This document shows, piece by piece, positions 1-7,816 of a stretch of DNA of 64,000 nt (position 1 is the first letter of the stretch; each line of letters starts with the position of its first letter). The stretch comes from JBHIBD01 sp046758865. GTDB lineage: Bacteria; Planctomycetota; Brocadiia; Brocadiales; Bathyanammoxibiaceae. Below the pieces are notes generated by a model. That model was not told the origin of the DNA. It saw only the letters and a list, made by a program, of their open reading frames with translations, and made no database searches. Position numbers and translations under genes: made by a program. The DNA lies in the NCBI GenBank assembly GCA_046758865.1, contig JBHIBD010000001.1:1-64000 (forward strand), read 5' to 3'.

Positions 1-55
1 GGTGACCCCTACGGGATTCGAACCCGTGCTCTCAGATCGAAAATCTGATGTCCTA
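1..55. repeat. attL: 3' fragment of tRNA-Glu
   Basis: Identical over 55 bp to 11245-11299. It covers the T arm, variable region, anticodon arm and part of the D arm of the tRNA on the minus strand, then diverges (TCCTAATTTT here against TCCTAGACCG at the intact gene). It is a displaced tRNA tail, not a functional tRNA. Confidence 0.9.
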
Positions 56-102
56 ATTTTTAACCCAATATATTCAAACATCTTATAGAAATCAAGTTTT
101 AA

Positions 103-122
103 GTGGGCCTTATTGGGACCCA
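103..122. repeat. Possible integrase arm-type site, left end
   Basis: The stretch GTGGGCCTTATTGGGACCCA lies between the left att repeat and the integrase. A close relative, TGGGCCTAAATTGGGACT, occurs at 11095-11112 near the other end, followed by AGTGGGCCCAAAATGGGCC at 11115-11133. Short repeated motifs at both ends beside the att cores are what arm-binding domains of tyrosine integrases recognise. Assignment to this integrase is inferred. Confidence 0.4.
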
Positions 123-126
123 TAAT

Positions 127-1191
127 TTACCCCTTTTGAGCTAGAACTAGCACCTTTTCCTCGCCAGAAAATTGAGCATAAGGCAGCCTCCTAATAGCGT
201 GTCTTTCTTCGTCCGGGAGTGTCCTAGCATATATCTCCATCGTGATATTTATCCGCTTGTGGCCTGCTAGTTTTTGGACTACTTTAGGGTTTGCCCCTCC
301 CCTCAATAGGGAGCTTATGAAAGTGTAGCGTAGGCTGTGGATGTCAAGACCGTCTTGGTTAAGGCCAGCCCTTCTTAGAGTCCTTTTGAACACAGTTAAA
401 AGATGATTCCTTAACGGGTTGCCCTTGCTGTTGACAAAAACATACTTAGAGGTGGCGTTACTCTTAAGCCTTTTAAAGGCCTCGTAAAGCTCGTCCGCCA
501 GAGGAATACTCCTTATCTCTCCCGTCTTGGTGCTGAAGTCCTCTTTGGACTGTACTAATACCTCTCTGGACTCCCAATCAATATCATCCCAGGTTAGATT
601 GACGAGCTCAGACTTTCGTAGGCCGGTAGTAAGGAAGCATAGCCACACGGATTTATAGATAGGGCTAGAAGCTTGAAGAAGCCTATCTATCTCCTCACCC
701 GAGAGGATACGTCTAAACCGCTTTTGCCTCACCTTGAGGGGCCTTAAATCCACAATAGGATTGCTGCCGATAAGCCCTGTCTTTACTCCATAGTCCAACA
801 TCTGCCTCAGAGTCTGGACTTCCAGGTTGACGGTGCGTTCTGAAACCTGCCCTAGTCTACCCTCTATGTAGGCATCAAGTAAAGAAGGTATTATTTCAGA
901 CACAAGGTTGACTTTAAGGTCTTTCAAGATTAGTTCTAGGTCTTGGCGGTAGCCCTCAAAAGTTCTAGGTTTTAGGGTAAGCTTCTTATGTTTCAGGAAG
1001 GCATCCTTGAGGTCTATTAGTCTGTAGTGATTGTCCTTAAGGCCATATTCACCCCTTACTGCCCGACCCTCAAGCTCTTTAAGTACTTGCAAGGCCACTA
1101 GGCGTTCCCCCGACACAGATTTTTTGGTCCGCTTTTTGCCCACGTAATAATCCACATAATATCTTCTGCCTCTCTTAAAAACTCTACCCAT
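127..1191 (-). CDS. int: Tyrosine recombinase / phage integrase
   Basis: Site-specific recombinase of about 354 aa, expected to insert and excise the element at tRNA-Glu. An SAM-like core-binding region (about 60-150) is followed by a catalytic domain. The usual residues are visible: Arg192 (TTGLRKSEL), a Lys near 222, His285-x-x-Arg288 (HSLR), His311 (LAGH) and nucleophile Tyr321 (MEIYART). The basic N-terminus (GRVFKRGRRYYVDYY) resembles an arm-binding domain. The frame is open 52 codons further upstream, but the ATG at 1191 is chosen because it has GAGGAGG about 9 nt upstream and overlaps the stop of the upstream xis-like gene by 8 bp, a translational-coupling arrangement. The gene ends 71 bp from the att repeat. 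Confidence 0.93.
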   Translation of the reverse strand: MGRVFKRGRRYYVDYYVGKKRTKKSVSGERLVALQVLKELEGRAVRGEYGLKDNHYRLIDLKDAFLKHKKLTLKPRTFEGYRQDLELILKDLKVNLVSEIIPSLLDAYIEGRLGQVSERTVNLEVQTLRQMLDYGVKTGLIGSNPIVDLRPLKVRQKRFRRILSGEEIDRLLQASSPIYKSVWLCFLTTGLRKSELVNLTWDDIDWESREVLVQSKEDFSTKTGEIRSIPLADELYEAFKRLKSNATSKYVFVNSKGNPLRNHLLTVFKRTLRRAGLNQDGLDIHSLRYTFISSLLRGGANPKVVQKLAGHKRINITMEIYARTLPDEERHAIRRLPYAQFSGEEKVLVLAQKG

Positions 1192-1468
1192 TGACCACCC
1201 CTCCTCTTGATTGGACTGATAAGATTTTAGGGTGGGAACTATACTCCTCTGAAGGTTTTTTTGCAACCCTTCTCCTTCTTCTGGCCTTATTTGCTGTCCT
1301 CTGTATAGCCTGGTGGACTTCCTCCAGGATAAACCGGGGATTGCCACCTAAGCGATAGAAGGGAAGGTCTCCTCTTGCCATGAGACGGCGTACTGTTCTT
1401 ACACTACAGGACAAGAATTTAGCGGTCTCATCAAGAGTTATATATCGCTCAGGTAAATCTACCCTCAA
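1184..1468 (-). CDS. Excisionase-like helix-turn-helix protein
   Basis: A 94-aa protein with an excisionase/MerR-type winged HTH: ITLDETAKFLSCSVRTVRRL followed by a short wing and an Arg-rich tail (KARRRRRVAKK). Small proteins of this family bend DNA at the att site and bias the integrase towards excision. The likely start is TTG at 1468 with AGGGAGG 5 nt upstream. Its 3' end overlaps the integrase start by 8 bp, so the two are probably one transcript. The long polar tail after about residue 60 is not part of the HTH. Confidence 0.8.
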   Translation of the reverse strand: MRVDLPERYITLDETAKFLSCSVRTVRRLMARGDLPFYRLGGNPRFILEEVHQAIQRTANKARRRRRVAKKPSEEYSSHPKILSVQSRGGVVNG

Positions 1469-1534
1469 AACAGCCTCCCTATCTACATAGTTTAGGGCCT
1501 CTTACTGTGGGCATCTTCCCGCTCTGCCACAACC

Positions 1535-1602
1535 TTACCCCACCATGTAACTCACCATATTATCTTTGCTCGTCAGATATAGTGAGTGGCACGGTGGGGT
1601 AA
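1535..1602. repeat. Long imperfect inverted repeat at the primase 3' end
   Basis: TTACCCCACC (1535-1544) pairs with GGTGGGGTAA (1593-1602), and inside it ACTCAC (1550-1555) pairs with GTGAGT (1582-1587). The right arm is the last codons of the primase-like gene. Each arm carries TACCCCACC-N5-ACTCAC, and a third copy in the same spacing occurs inside the gene at about 1767-1787. It could be a terminator or processing hairpin between primase and xis, or paired protein-binding sites. No U-run follows on either strand. Confidence 0.5.
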
Positions 1603-3551
1603 ACCAGTGTTTTACGCTTATCTGAAGGGTCTTGCTCTTGGGTAATAAGACCCGCAACTTCAAGCATTGGAAGGATTTGCTGCCGCAACTGGATAGTGTC
1701 TAGCATCCTCCCGTAAACCTCAAAATGCCTCTCTAGTATTTCCTGCCTGCTTAGGCCAAACTGCCCTACCCCACCCCCGAACTCACTATTTTTTTCCTCA
1801 TTCTTCTCTTTCCAGGCGGGAAGGATGACCTCCTGAAAGAGATTATAGACATAAGGCGATAAGTTCAGCTCCTGGCTGGTAGAAATCTCCTCCCAAATTT
1901 TAAAGGCTTCTTCTACATCTTCTTCGTTGGCAGTAATAATTGAGCCATTCCTTTTCCTGTGCCAGAAATTCAACAAGGCGAAAGACTTAATAAGAGAGAT
2001 AAGTCTTTTAATATCCCTTTGATGTCTTGGCTTTAGTGCCTTAAGTTGTTTGAAGAATCTCTCCTCCAACTGTATCCTTAACTCAGGGGGAATTTTCACT
2101 TCTTTGACATTTTCCTGCTTGATTGCCAATATACGTTGCTTCAAGAGCTTGCGCACAGGGTTTTCCTCTAGCCATGCCTTGTACGCATCATTATCGGCCT
2201 CCTTCTTTATGGTCTCTTGGATTCCTTGCCTGATTTTCTCCTGGTTGACTTCTGGACTGAGAAGGAAGAAGCGTGTTGCTTCTTGTTCATCAATGCGTAT
2301 CCCTGCCGTGCAGAAAATGACTGCTGGAAACCCCTTTATGAATATATTTTTTGTTCTCAATCCGGCCTTCTGGGTTTTATCAGTAATCTTCAACCTAATC
2401 TCTTTCTTGTCGTGAGACAGAAGTGGCCGCAGATGCTGTAAGAGTAGCGTGTGTGGCTGGTCCAAAAAAATGAGAATCTTTCTGGACAAATCAACAATAT
2501 AACCTTCTTTCTCTTTTTTGTATTTCCCCACATCGTGGAAAAATGCGGTAGGACTACAATATCCTACTTCAATAACGTCCTCTTCTGGGAATAATTGAGC
2601 GATCTCTGTGGGAATATATGACTTGCCCGTTGACGATGGAGCATTGAAGCTAGTGTTTGACTGAGAGTGCTCAGTATAAGCAGAGAGTTCACACAAGAAA
2701 GTTACGAGTTTGTTCACCTTGTCCTTTTTAATTGTTAATCCCAATATTTCTACAAGTTCCTGGGACGACAACGGCTTAAATTTTGTGGTATCAATTGGTT
2801 CCGTCTCTCCTGATAAATTACGTACTTCACGGTCTGTATACCAAGAAGCCATGCCTTCAAACTCTGGCCCTTCGGTAGTGGTTCTGGGTAAACGGAATGA
2901 TTCCATGGCAGAATGACCTGCCTCCAGATAATCGTCTACACCCTGTTTTTCTCCATTAGGCCCAGAAGGTATCTTGTAAAAGTAAACATCTGCGTCAAGT
3001 TCTTTCAGTTGCACGCCGAGTGTATAAGCTGCCCGCCTTAAATCTCCTCTTTCCTCATCCCACACGTCAGAGTCCAGCACGATTCTAACCGTGCGTCTTG
3101 TAGATGCATCGGCCCAGACTATCTTCTTAAAGTCAGTCAGTAAGTAACCGTTACTTTGATGGCACCAGATACCCGCAATGGCGATTGTAGGGTAGCCTTC
3201 CTGCTGTAGTCGCAAGGCTTTCTTTTCACCCTCAACGATGTTCAAAGCAAGAATAGGACTCTTTAAAGTTCCGTTTGCCTCTGGTGGGATATACAGGCGG
3301 CTGCCCGTGCCTTTCTTTTGATGATACTTTTGAGTATGGCCATCCTTGTCTTTTAGTGGTGGGTATAGTTTATATCTTGTAAAGCCATCGCAATCTGGGT
3401 ACGGAAAGGCTAACATTGACTTTATCCGTGGGTCGGGATTTATCTTTGATATGTCTCCTGGGCACACAGAATATATACCAGCCTCCTTGATAGTGTCGTT
3501 CGTGAGTCCGCTCTTTCTTAAATCATCAAGATGTTCAGGGTGTAATACCAC
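1560..3551 (-). CDS. DUF3854/TOPRIM primase with P-loop helicase-like domain
   Basis: Large replication-type protein (about 663 aa). The N-terminal part resembles DUF3854/TOPRIM regions of plasmid and phage primases: NIVEGEKKAL near 106-116 (acidic catalytic Glu) and IVLDSD near 159-164 (the DxD of TOPRIM). The central part has Walker A NAPSSTGKS (about 303-311) and a Walker B-like KILIFLDQP (about 358-366). The C-terminus looks winged-helix-like. It probably primes or unwinds DNA during replication of the excised element. AAGAGG lies 8 nt before the GTG at 3551 and only 2 nt before the TTG at 3557, so GTG is preferred. The start overlaps the upstream small gene. Confidence 0.75.
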   Translation of the reverse strand: MVLHPEHLDDLRKSGLTNDTIKEAGIYSVCPGDISKINPDPRIKSMLAFPYPDCDGFTRYKLYPPLKDKDGHTQKYHQKKGTGSRLYIPPEANGTLKSPILALNIVEGEKKALRLQQEGYPTIAIAGIWCHQSNGYLLTDFKKIVWADASTRRTVRIVLDSDVWDEERGDLRRAAYTLGVQLKELDADVYFYKIPSGPNGEKQGVDDYLEAGHSAMESFRLPRTTTEGPEFEGMASWYTDREVRNLSGETEPIDTTKFKPLSSQELVEILGLTIKKDKVNKLVTFLCELSAYTEHSQSNTSFNAPSSTGKSYIPTEIAQLFPEEDVIEVGYCSPTAFFHDVGKYKKEKEGYIVDLSRKILIFLDQPHTLLLQHLRPLLSHDKKEIRLKITDKTQKAGLRTKNIFIKGFPAVIFCTAGIRIDEQEATRFFLLSPEVNQEKIRQGIQETIKKEADNDAYKAWLEENPVRKLLKQRILAIKQENVKEVKIPPELRIQLEERFFKQLKALKPRHQRDIKRLISLIKSFALLNFWHRKRNGSIITANEEDVEEAFKIWEEISTSQELNLSPYVYNLFQEVILPAWKEKNEEKNSEFGGGVGQFGLSRQEILERHFEVYGRMLDTIQLRQQILPMLEVAGLITQEQDPSDKRKTLVYPTVPLTISDEQR

Positions 3552-3759
3552 GCTCAACGCCTCTTAAGGATTCTAGGAACCGTAATTTTTCTCTCACTCT
3601 TCTAGTTTCCTTCTTTAACAATATCTTCCCTGGCAAATCCGCCACCTGCCGGGCTTGGTGGAGATAGTGGGCATACATTAAAAGTTTATCCTCTCGACAT
3701 ACGGGTCTGAATTTATTATCTTGTTTCTTGTCTAATATCCTGTTGTACATCTGTTTCAC
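3535..3759 (-). CDS. Small basic hypothetical protein
   Basis: A 74-aa Lys/Arg-rich protein, mostly predicted helical (a long charged segment LLKKETRRVREKLRFLESL). No family recognised. It overlaps the start of the primase-like gene by about 17-23 bp, so it is probably co-translated with it. The start may be GTG at 3759 or the ATG three codons later. Position just upstream of the primase suggests a replication accessory role, which is inference only. Confidence 0.55.
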   Translation of the reverse strand: MKQMYNRILDKKQDNKFRPVCREDKLLMYAHYLHQARQVADLPGKILLKKETRRVREKLRFLESLRGVERGITP

Positions 3760-3795
3760 TCACGGGCCCCACTTGCCCGGCAGGGCCTTCTCTAT

Positions 3796-4014
3796 TTAGT
3801 TAACTCCTTCTGGAAACAACTCCTTAATAGTAAGTCCCAACGCCTTTGCTAGGGCTTCTTTTTGATGTTCTTTGAGGCAGTTATAGCCCCTCTCTGCGTA
3901 GCTGATCTTCACCTGCGCTACCCCACTCAACTCAGCAAGCGCATATTGTGTAAGGCCTTTTTTCAGCCGTTCAAGACGTAAAGGATGTAATAAATCTATA
4001 ATCATCAAAGACAA
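3796..4014 (-). CDS. XRE-family helix-turn-helix regulator
   Basis: A 72-aa Cro/CI-type DNA-binding protein. The HTH_3 fold is clear: LRLERLKKGLTQYALAELSG, then VAQVKISYAERGYNCLKEHQ. It is essentially one DNA-binding domain without a sensor or oligomerisation domain, like small regulators of plasmids and phage satellites. It probably controls the replication or integration genes downstream on the same strand. The start MSLMII is the first ATG, and an alternative is the second Met. Confidence 0.8.
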   Translation of the reverse strand: MSLMIIDLLHPLRLERLKKGLTQYALAELSGVAQVKISYAERGYNCLKEHQKEALAKALGLTIKELFPEGVN

Positions 4015-4062
4015 TTCTAAGGAAAAAAATAAGAAAATAAACGGAAGATGAGTGGGGGGTGC

Positions 4063-4725
4063 TTACAAACCGCTAGGAGTGACGGACCTTATCGCCCTAT
4101 TTGCCTTGCGATAGGCACTGCGGGCCGCATCTATGCGGGCTAGTAACACATCTTTGTCCTGGGTTGGTTCTATTTTCTTAACTATTTCTTCATAAGTCTT
4201 ACCTGCCTTATGCATATCATAGATTGGCCAAAGGTCGTAACTGGTTGTTCTTTGTTTCTTTTTTGGTAGCTTGACTTTTTTACGATAGAAACTAAGTTCC
4301 TGCTCAAATCCCTTTAATATTTCCTTTCTTGTTGCCCAAAGATCAACTTTTAAAGTAAGATAACGGCCTTTCTCCAGATGTGGGGTGTAGTCTATTTGAC
4401 GCTCAGGATGTTTCCGCCCCTTTTTTCTCTTTATGGCTACTAATTCATCGAAAGGTACTTCTACCCACTTCTTCCCTGTTTTCTTTAGTCTTTTCCCCAT
4501 TTGGTGAGGAATCACTTTTACTGCGCCGGACAATACGTCTCCCGCTTGAAAAATTTCCTCAGACCATGCACCCCCTTCATAGGCTGATCGCTTTACCTTG
4601 TGCGGATCTGGAAGGAAAGGCAAATTCCATTTCTTTATAATCCTCTCGTATTCTTTTTGATCCTTTACGCTTCCGTCTGGTGTGATGACATGGTTATAAT
4701 CTTGTCCGTATTCAGGATGGCGCAT
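4063..4725 (-). CDS. Hypothetical protein, Lys-rich
   Basis: A 220-aa protein not recognised. It is hydrophilic with a strongly basic middle (RLKKTGKKW, KRKKGRKH, KKVKLPKKKQR). The C-terminal part (about 165-215) reads like a helix-turn-helix-like segment: LWPIYDMHKAGKTYEEIVKK followed by a long helix. The N-terminus contains WNLPFLPDPHKVKRSAYEGG. No signal peptide or membrane segment. A nucleic-acid-binding role fits the composition and the position next to an XRE regulator, but this is inference. Confidence 0.6.
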   Translation of the reverse strand: MRHPEYGQDYNHVITPDGSVKDQKEYERIIKKWNLPFLPDPHKVKRSAYEGGAWSEEIFQAGDVLSGAVKVIPHQMGKRLKKTGKKWVEVPFDELVAIKRKKGRKHPERQIDYTPHLEKGRYLTLKVDLWATRKEILKGFEQELSFYRKKVKLPKKKQRTTSYDLWPIYDMHKAGKTYEEIVKKIEPTQDKDVLLARIDAARSAYRKANRAIRSVTPSGL

Positions 4726-4804
4726 GATGGCATGAAATCTATTGTACTGACTTAGTTTAATTGCTATCTCTCCATAAAAGCATTATTTAAAGTAAAGAAC
4801 ATAT

Positions 4805-4846
4805 TTATGGATTACAACGCTCACAAGGTATGCCACCAGATGAATA
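4805..4846 (-). pseudogene. Orphan tail of an Ada-type Cys motif protein
   Basis: On the minus strand these bases encode SSGGIPCERCNP and a stop. The gene at 5631-6305 ends GGVPCENCNP and a stop. About 26 of 32 nucleotides match across the shared end, including the bases just after the stop. The fragment sits downstream of the 252-aa gene, as if a second copy of the neighbouring gene had once lain there. It is a duplication or recombination scar, too short to be functional. Confidence 0.6.
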
Positions 4847-4875
4847 GAGAATACTCTTAGATATAAGTCAATAAT

Positions 4876-5634
4876 TCAATAACCAGGCAATAAAGGGCTG
4901 CGATAGCCACGGTGGCGGTGTGAGTCGGGATTTAATAAAAGGCTGCGTGACCTGTCATGGCTATGCTGGTCGGGATTTAACAAAGGGCTATGAAATCTAG
5001 AGTCTGGAGTATCATATCTAAGGCGTGGTCTCATCGGCGAAGGTCGTGGAAGGCTGCGATATTCGGGGTCTGGACTGCTATATTCTAATGTTGGTATTCG
5101 TTCCCGGCGATTTTGCTCAGAGCGTAATTGGTCTAATTCAAAACGGAATCGCTCAGATTGAAGATATTGATTATAGCGAAATTCAGAATCTAGTATTGTT
5201 ATTTCATCTTGCAAATCTCTTTTAAGCCTTTCTTCTACTGTTGGTTTGTAATAGCGGGGATAATAGTAACCAGTAGGGCTTGTAGTTGTTTCCGTTTCTG
5301 ATGAATAGTCATCGAATAAATGGACATTGAGCGGACGATATTCGGGCAGATAGTAACTGGTAGTACCTGTGGTTGTACAGCCTGAAATGAAAAGTATTAT
5401 AATTGCTAAAAAGCCTATTCCTAAAACTAATACCTTGGCAATAAAATTTCTTGTTCTGGTATTCTGTTGTTCAGCCCATCCAAAAAATTTATCAATGAGA
5501 AGTAGCATTATTGCAACAGCAGCAATTCCTGTAAGAAAAGCATACGTTTTCTTAATATCACCATTTGAAAGAAATAAGCCGAGTGCTATCCAATAAAGTA
5601 TACCACATACAATAACTATAAGCATGAATTTCAT
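4876..5634 (-). CDS. Membrane protein with Arg/Ser/Pro-rich tail
   Basis: A 252-aa protein with three hydrophobic segments at about 2-22, 33-49 and 66-86. The third ends in IILFISGC, so a lipobox-like Cys is present but too far in for a normal lipoprotein signal. The rest is hydrophilic: a Tyr-rich stretch, a charged helical region (about 130-175), then degenerate repeats around SPLLNPD and SLLLNPDS with His/Arg spacers. No family recognised. The start overlaps the stop of the upstream exported-protein gene by 4 bp (ATGA), so the two are translationally coupled and may work together at the envelope. Confidence 0.6.
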   Translation of the reverse strand: MKFMLIVIVCGILYWIALGLFLSNGDIKKTYAFLTGIAAVAIMLLLIDKFFGWAEQQNTRTRNFIAKVLVLGIGFLAIIILFISGCTTTGTTSYYLPEYRPLNVHLFDDYSSETETTTSPTGYYYPRYYKPTVEERLKRDLQDEITILDSEFRYNQYLQSERFRFELDQLRSEQNRRERIPTLEYSSPDPEYRSLPRPSPMRPRLRYDTPDSRFHSPLLNPDQHSHDRSRSLLLNPDSHRHRGYRSPLLPGY

Positions 5635-6305
5635 GGATTACAATTCTCACATGGCACGCCACCTGCTTGACGTGCTTCCTCTACTGAATTAAATCTTACC
5701 ATATCCTCTTTATCAATCCTGGGGCAATCAGCTCTATGATAGATATTTGAAAAGCTGGTAGTGAATACCGGATAAGAACTCTTAATCTTTGGCCTTTGTA
5801 TCTTTTTTGTTATTTCAAATACTCCAACGCTGTCTCCACCCCATCTAGGCGAGAATCGGAAAACACCTTTTACTTCTGCAATTAGGTATTGCTCGGATTC
5901 TGTATCAGGCCATAGAGTAATAATTCCATCTTCTAAATAAATAGTTGCACCACCAAAGAACAATTTGACCAGAACACCTTTACACCTAACTTTAGCATTA
6001 AACCTTTCCCTTTCCATGTCTGCCTCTGCTTCCAGAGGACCACTGCCTATTAACGGGGAATGCACTTTAAGATGTCCTGTAGCTTTGTTGCCCCCTTTGT
6101 GAATAAGCTCAACTTCAATATCTGCCCCTACATTTTGTGTCTTATTAAAACAAGTACCCGTCCAAAGACCAGAAAAGTTGATCTCCTCTGCTGCGCTAAT
6201 ATTGCGGTCAAATAACAGTGCACTTGCCAGAATAAAAGCAACAAACAGTCTTATTTGAGATATTCCCCTCATATTATCCCTATACCCAAGTACACTACTT
6301 GCCAC
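5631..6305 (-). CDS. Exported protein with C-terminal Ada-like Cys motif
   Basis: A 224-aa protein. The N-terminus has a hydrophobic signal-like helix (LFVAFILASALLF) after 17 polar residues. The start may be the second Met (MRGISQ), which gives a normal signal peptide. The middle looks beta-rich and soluble. The C-terminus YHRADCPRI...FNSVEEARQAG then PCENCNP matches the pattern of the Ada metal-binding motif (HxxDC, F-x-S-x-x-EA, C-x-x-C) found at the ends of secreted nucleases and other exported proteins, so it probably binds zinc. The catalytic role is unknown. It is coupled to the downstream membrane protein. Confidence 0.65.
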   Translation of the reverse strand: MASSVLGYRDNMRGISQIRLFVAFILASALLFDRNISAAEEINFSGLWTGTCFNKTQNVGADIEVELIHKGGNKATGHLKVHSPLIGSGPLEAEADMERERFNAKVRCKGVLVKLFFGGATIYLEDGIITLWPDTESEQYLIAEVKGVFRFSPRWGGDSVGVFEITKKIQRPKIKSSYPVFTTSFSNIYHRADCPRIDKEDMVRFNSVEEARQAGGVPCENCNP

Positions 6306-6398
6306 TACTTACAATGACACGCGGCGAAAAAAGCTTGACATTCTACTTGCTTTGGACCATATTTAATATAGCTCATCTGCCACGTGTAGAAGGAGTTG

Positions 6399-6419
6399 GG
6401 CCGCCGCTTTGCGACGGCC
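6399..6419. terminator. Strong GC hairpin between gene pairs
   Basis: GGCCGCCGC (6399-6407) pairs with GCGACGGCC (6411-6419) around a TTT loop, with one C-A mismatch. It lies 10 bp after the stop of the 6430-6909 gene. On the plus strand a short U-containing stretch follows (TTCCTATTTTC). On the minus strand the tail is weak. It probably ends or insulates transcription between the DUF3800 pair and the exported pair. Confidence 0.45.
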
Positions 6420-6429
6420 TTCCTATTTT

Positions 6430-6909
6430 CTAGCTCATCCTCCTGGTGTATTTTCTCTCCAGTTTTCTGCGCTTGTGTGGGAAATCTATGTAATATGATG
6501 TAATTAAGCGTCGACTCTCATTAGGATATTTTTTCATCAACACAAGGTAGTCATAGTCCTTTAGCCAAACATACGTTTTTATTGACCCGTCTCCTTCCTT
6601 ATAATCCCATGCTAAAATTTCGGGTTTATCCGGATTGTCCAGCATCTTTCTGGCCCACGGCAGACGCTCTGAACGTCTAAGGTCGGGTAACCGCTCACCA
6701 GTATTTTTGTCGTCTCGATGAGTCAGATGCCAGAAGACAACCTCTTTTCCATCCTCCATTTCTGGGAAGAACCAAACAATATAACCTTCGTAAATGGGTT
6801 GAGTATTCTTAAAATCACGTGCAAATATGGAATATAGCGTATCAAACGTGTCTTGCGTCCATGGGTTTACAGACACCGTAGCTGGAAGCCAAACAGGTAA
6901 TTTTGTCAT
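6430..6909 (-). CDS. DUF3800 partner, possible BECR-fold RNase-like protein
   Basis: About 159 aa from the ATG at 6909 (MTKLPVWLP). This start overlaps the DUF3800 stop by 4 bp (ATGA) and has AAGGGAA upstream. The longer frame starting at 6960 would overlap by 55 bp. The second half follows the pattern RSERLPWARKMLDNP...ILAW...TYVWLKDYDYLVLMKK...ITSYYID..HKRRKLERKY. This resembles phage-borne nuclease-like proteins grouped as Barnase-EndoU-ColicinE5/D-RelE (BECR), where a conserved His (HKRRK) and Arg/Tyr residues lie late in the domain. The family call is from memory of the pattern and is tentative. It might be an RNase effector coupled to the DUF3800 protein. Confidence 0.5.
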   Translation of the reverse strand: MTKLPVWLPATVSVNPWTQDTFDTLYSIFARDFKNTQPIYEGYIVWFFPEMEDGKEVVFWHLTHRDDKNTGERLPDLRRSERLPWARKMLDNPDKPEILAWDYKEGDGSIKTYVWLKDYDYLVLMKKYPNESRRLITSYYIDFPHKRRKLERKYTRRMS

Positions 6910-7616
6910 CCCTGAAATTCCCTTGCGTGCCATTTGAAAAGGTTTACTTTCTTTTCGCATAGCAATGTAGAGCGCGTAAGATTGTAACCTGAACGGGTCC
7001 GCATACGCTCTACCAATGCTTCTTTGGCTGCATTACCTGTAAGCCCGCGGTTAGTATAAGATACTGCGCCTATTAATAAATCAGCCAGCTGAAGTTGCTC
7101 AACCTCATAAGAGTGCACCAATTTCACACATTCAATAATTTCTCGTGTAAAATCATACAGATTGTTACATAACACATTACGCAAATTGGCAATCTTTGGA
7201 CCACCCCGAGTATCCTTAATGTCCAAGTAGATTCTATAACGTGATTTCGGATCAAAGATGACTTTGAGCATTTCGAAGTACATTTTGTAGTACCAGGTAT
7301 CATGACTTTGCTCCAACTTATCATGACGCAGCATCGATTTGTCAGGAACGATTAGGGCCCTAAAATGTAAATCGTCATCATCGAAAAAATAGTCCATAAA
7401 CTCACAATAAAATTCTTTTTTTGCTGGAGAGACCTTGGTCCACTTAACCTCAAAATCAGGCTTTAAACCGTGTTTCACCTTGTATTCCTGCAAGCGACCA
7501 GAAATCTCACGGCGTTTATCTAAAGGACACCATACTGCCCCCAAGACCATTACCTTTTGTCGGTCATTCTCCAGGTGGCAGGATTCATCACAATAAATAT
7601 TATAAATCTCGCTCAT
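6906..7616 (-). CDS. DUF3800 domain protein
   Basis: A 236-aa soluble protein with DUF3800 hallmarks: an N-terminal strand with acidic residues (YNIYCDES, about 5-12), a central YRIYLDIKD strand, and late VEQLQLADLLIGAVSY, where the Asp after the Gln completes the acidic set. The family is thought to have an RNase H-like fold and occurs often on mobile elements, with unproven nuclease activity. It is the first gene of a two-gene unit with the 6430-6909 gene (ATGA overlap). As element cargo it could serve in defence or element competition, which is inference. Confidence 0.8.
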   Translation of the reverse strand: MSEIYNIYCDESCHLENDRQKVMVLGAVWCPLDKRREISGRLQEYKVKHGLKPDFEVKWTKVSPAKKEFYCEFMDYFFDDDDLHFRALIVPDKSMLRHDKLEQSHDTWYYKMYFEMLKVIFDPKSRYRIYLDIKDTRGGPKIANLRNVLCNNLYDFTREIIECVKLVHSYEVEQLQLADLLIGAVSYTNRGLTGNAAKEALVERMRTRSGYNLTRSTLLCEKKVNLFKWHAREFQG

Positions 7617-7782
7617 TCCGTAAACTCTTTAGAAAGAAATTAGGTCTGAATTTCGGATACTGTCTTAGAACACCTTCTAACGTATAGTGTAAAACCCATT
7701 TTTTAACCCCCCCTGCCTAAAGCATGCTTTTTGTATCGAGACTCCTGAGAAAACAAAAAAGAGACACATACCACATAAGCGC

Positions 7783-7810
7783 TTGACATGGGGAAGGCAT
7801 TTGGTAGTAT
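7783..7810 (+). promoter_or_regulatory. Sigma70-type promoter, plus strand
   Basis: TTGACA (7783-7788), a 16-bp spacer and TAGTAT (7805-7810). It points right into a 129-bp gap before the convergent recombinase gene, so it has no plus-strand protein gene to serve. It most likely drives the structured RNA candidate that follows. Confidence 0.55.
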
Positions 7811-7816
7811 ATGACA

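Noticed and set aside
5025..5225. Plus-strand frame over the 252-aa membrane protein
   Set aside because: It is antisense to the ATGA-coupled gene pair and has no recognisable start context or domain.
6399..6419. A short plus-strand sRNA from a TTGACA near 6333-6338
   Set aside because: The -10 match (CATATT) is poor, only about 60 nt separate it from the hairpin, and nothing else supports a transcript.
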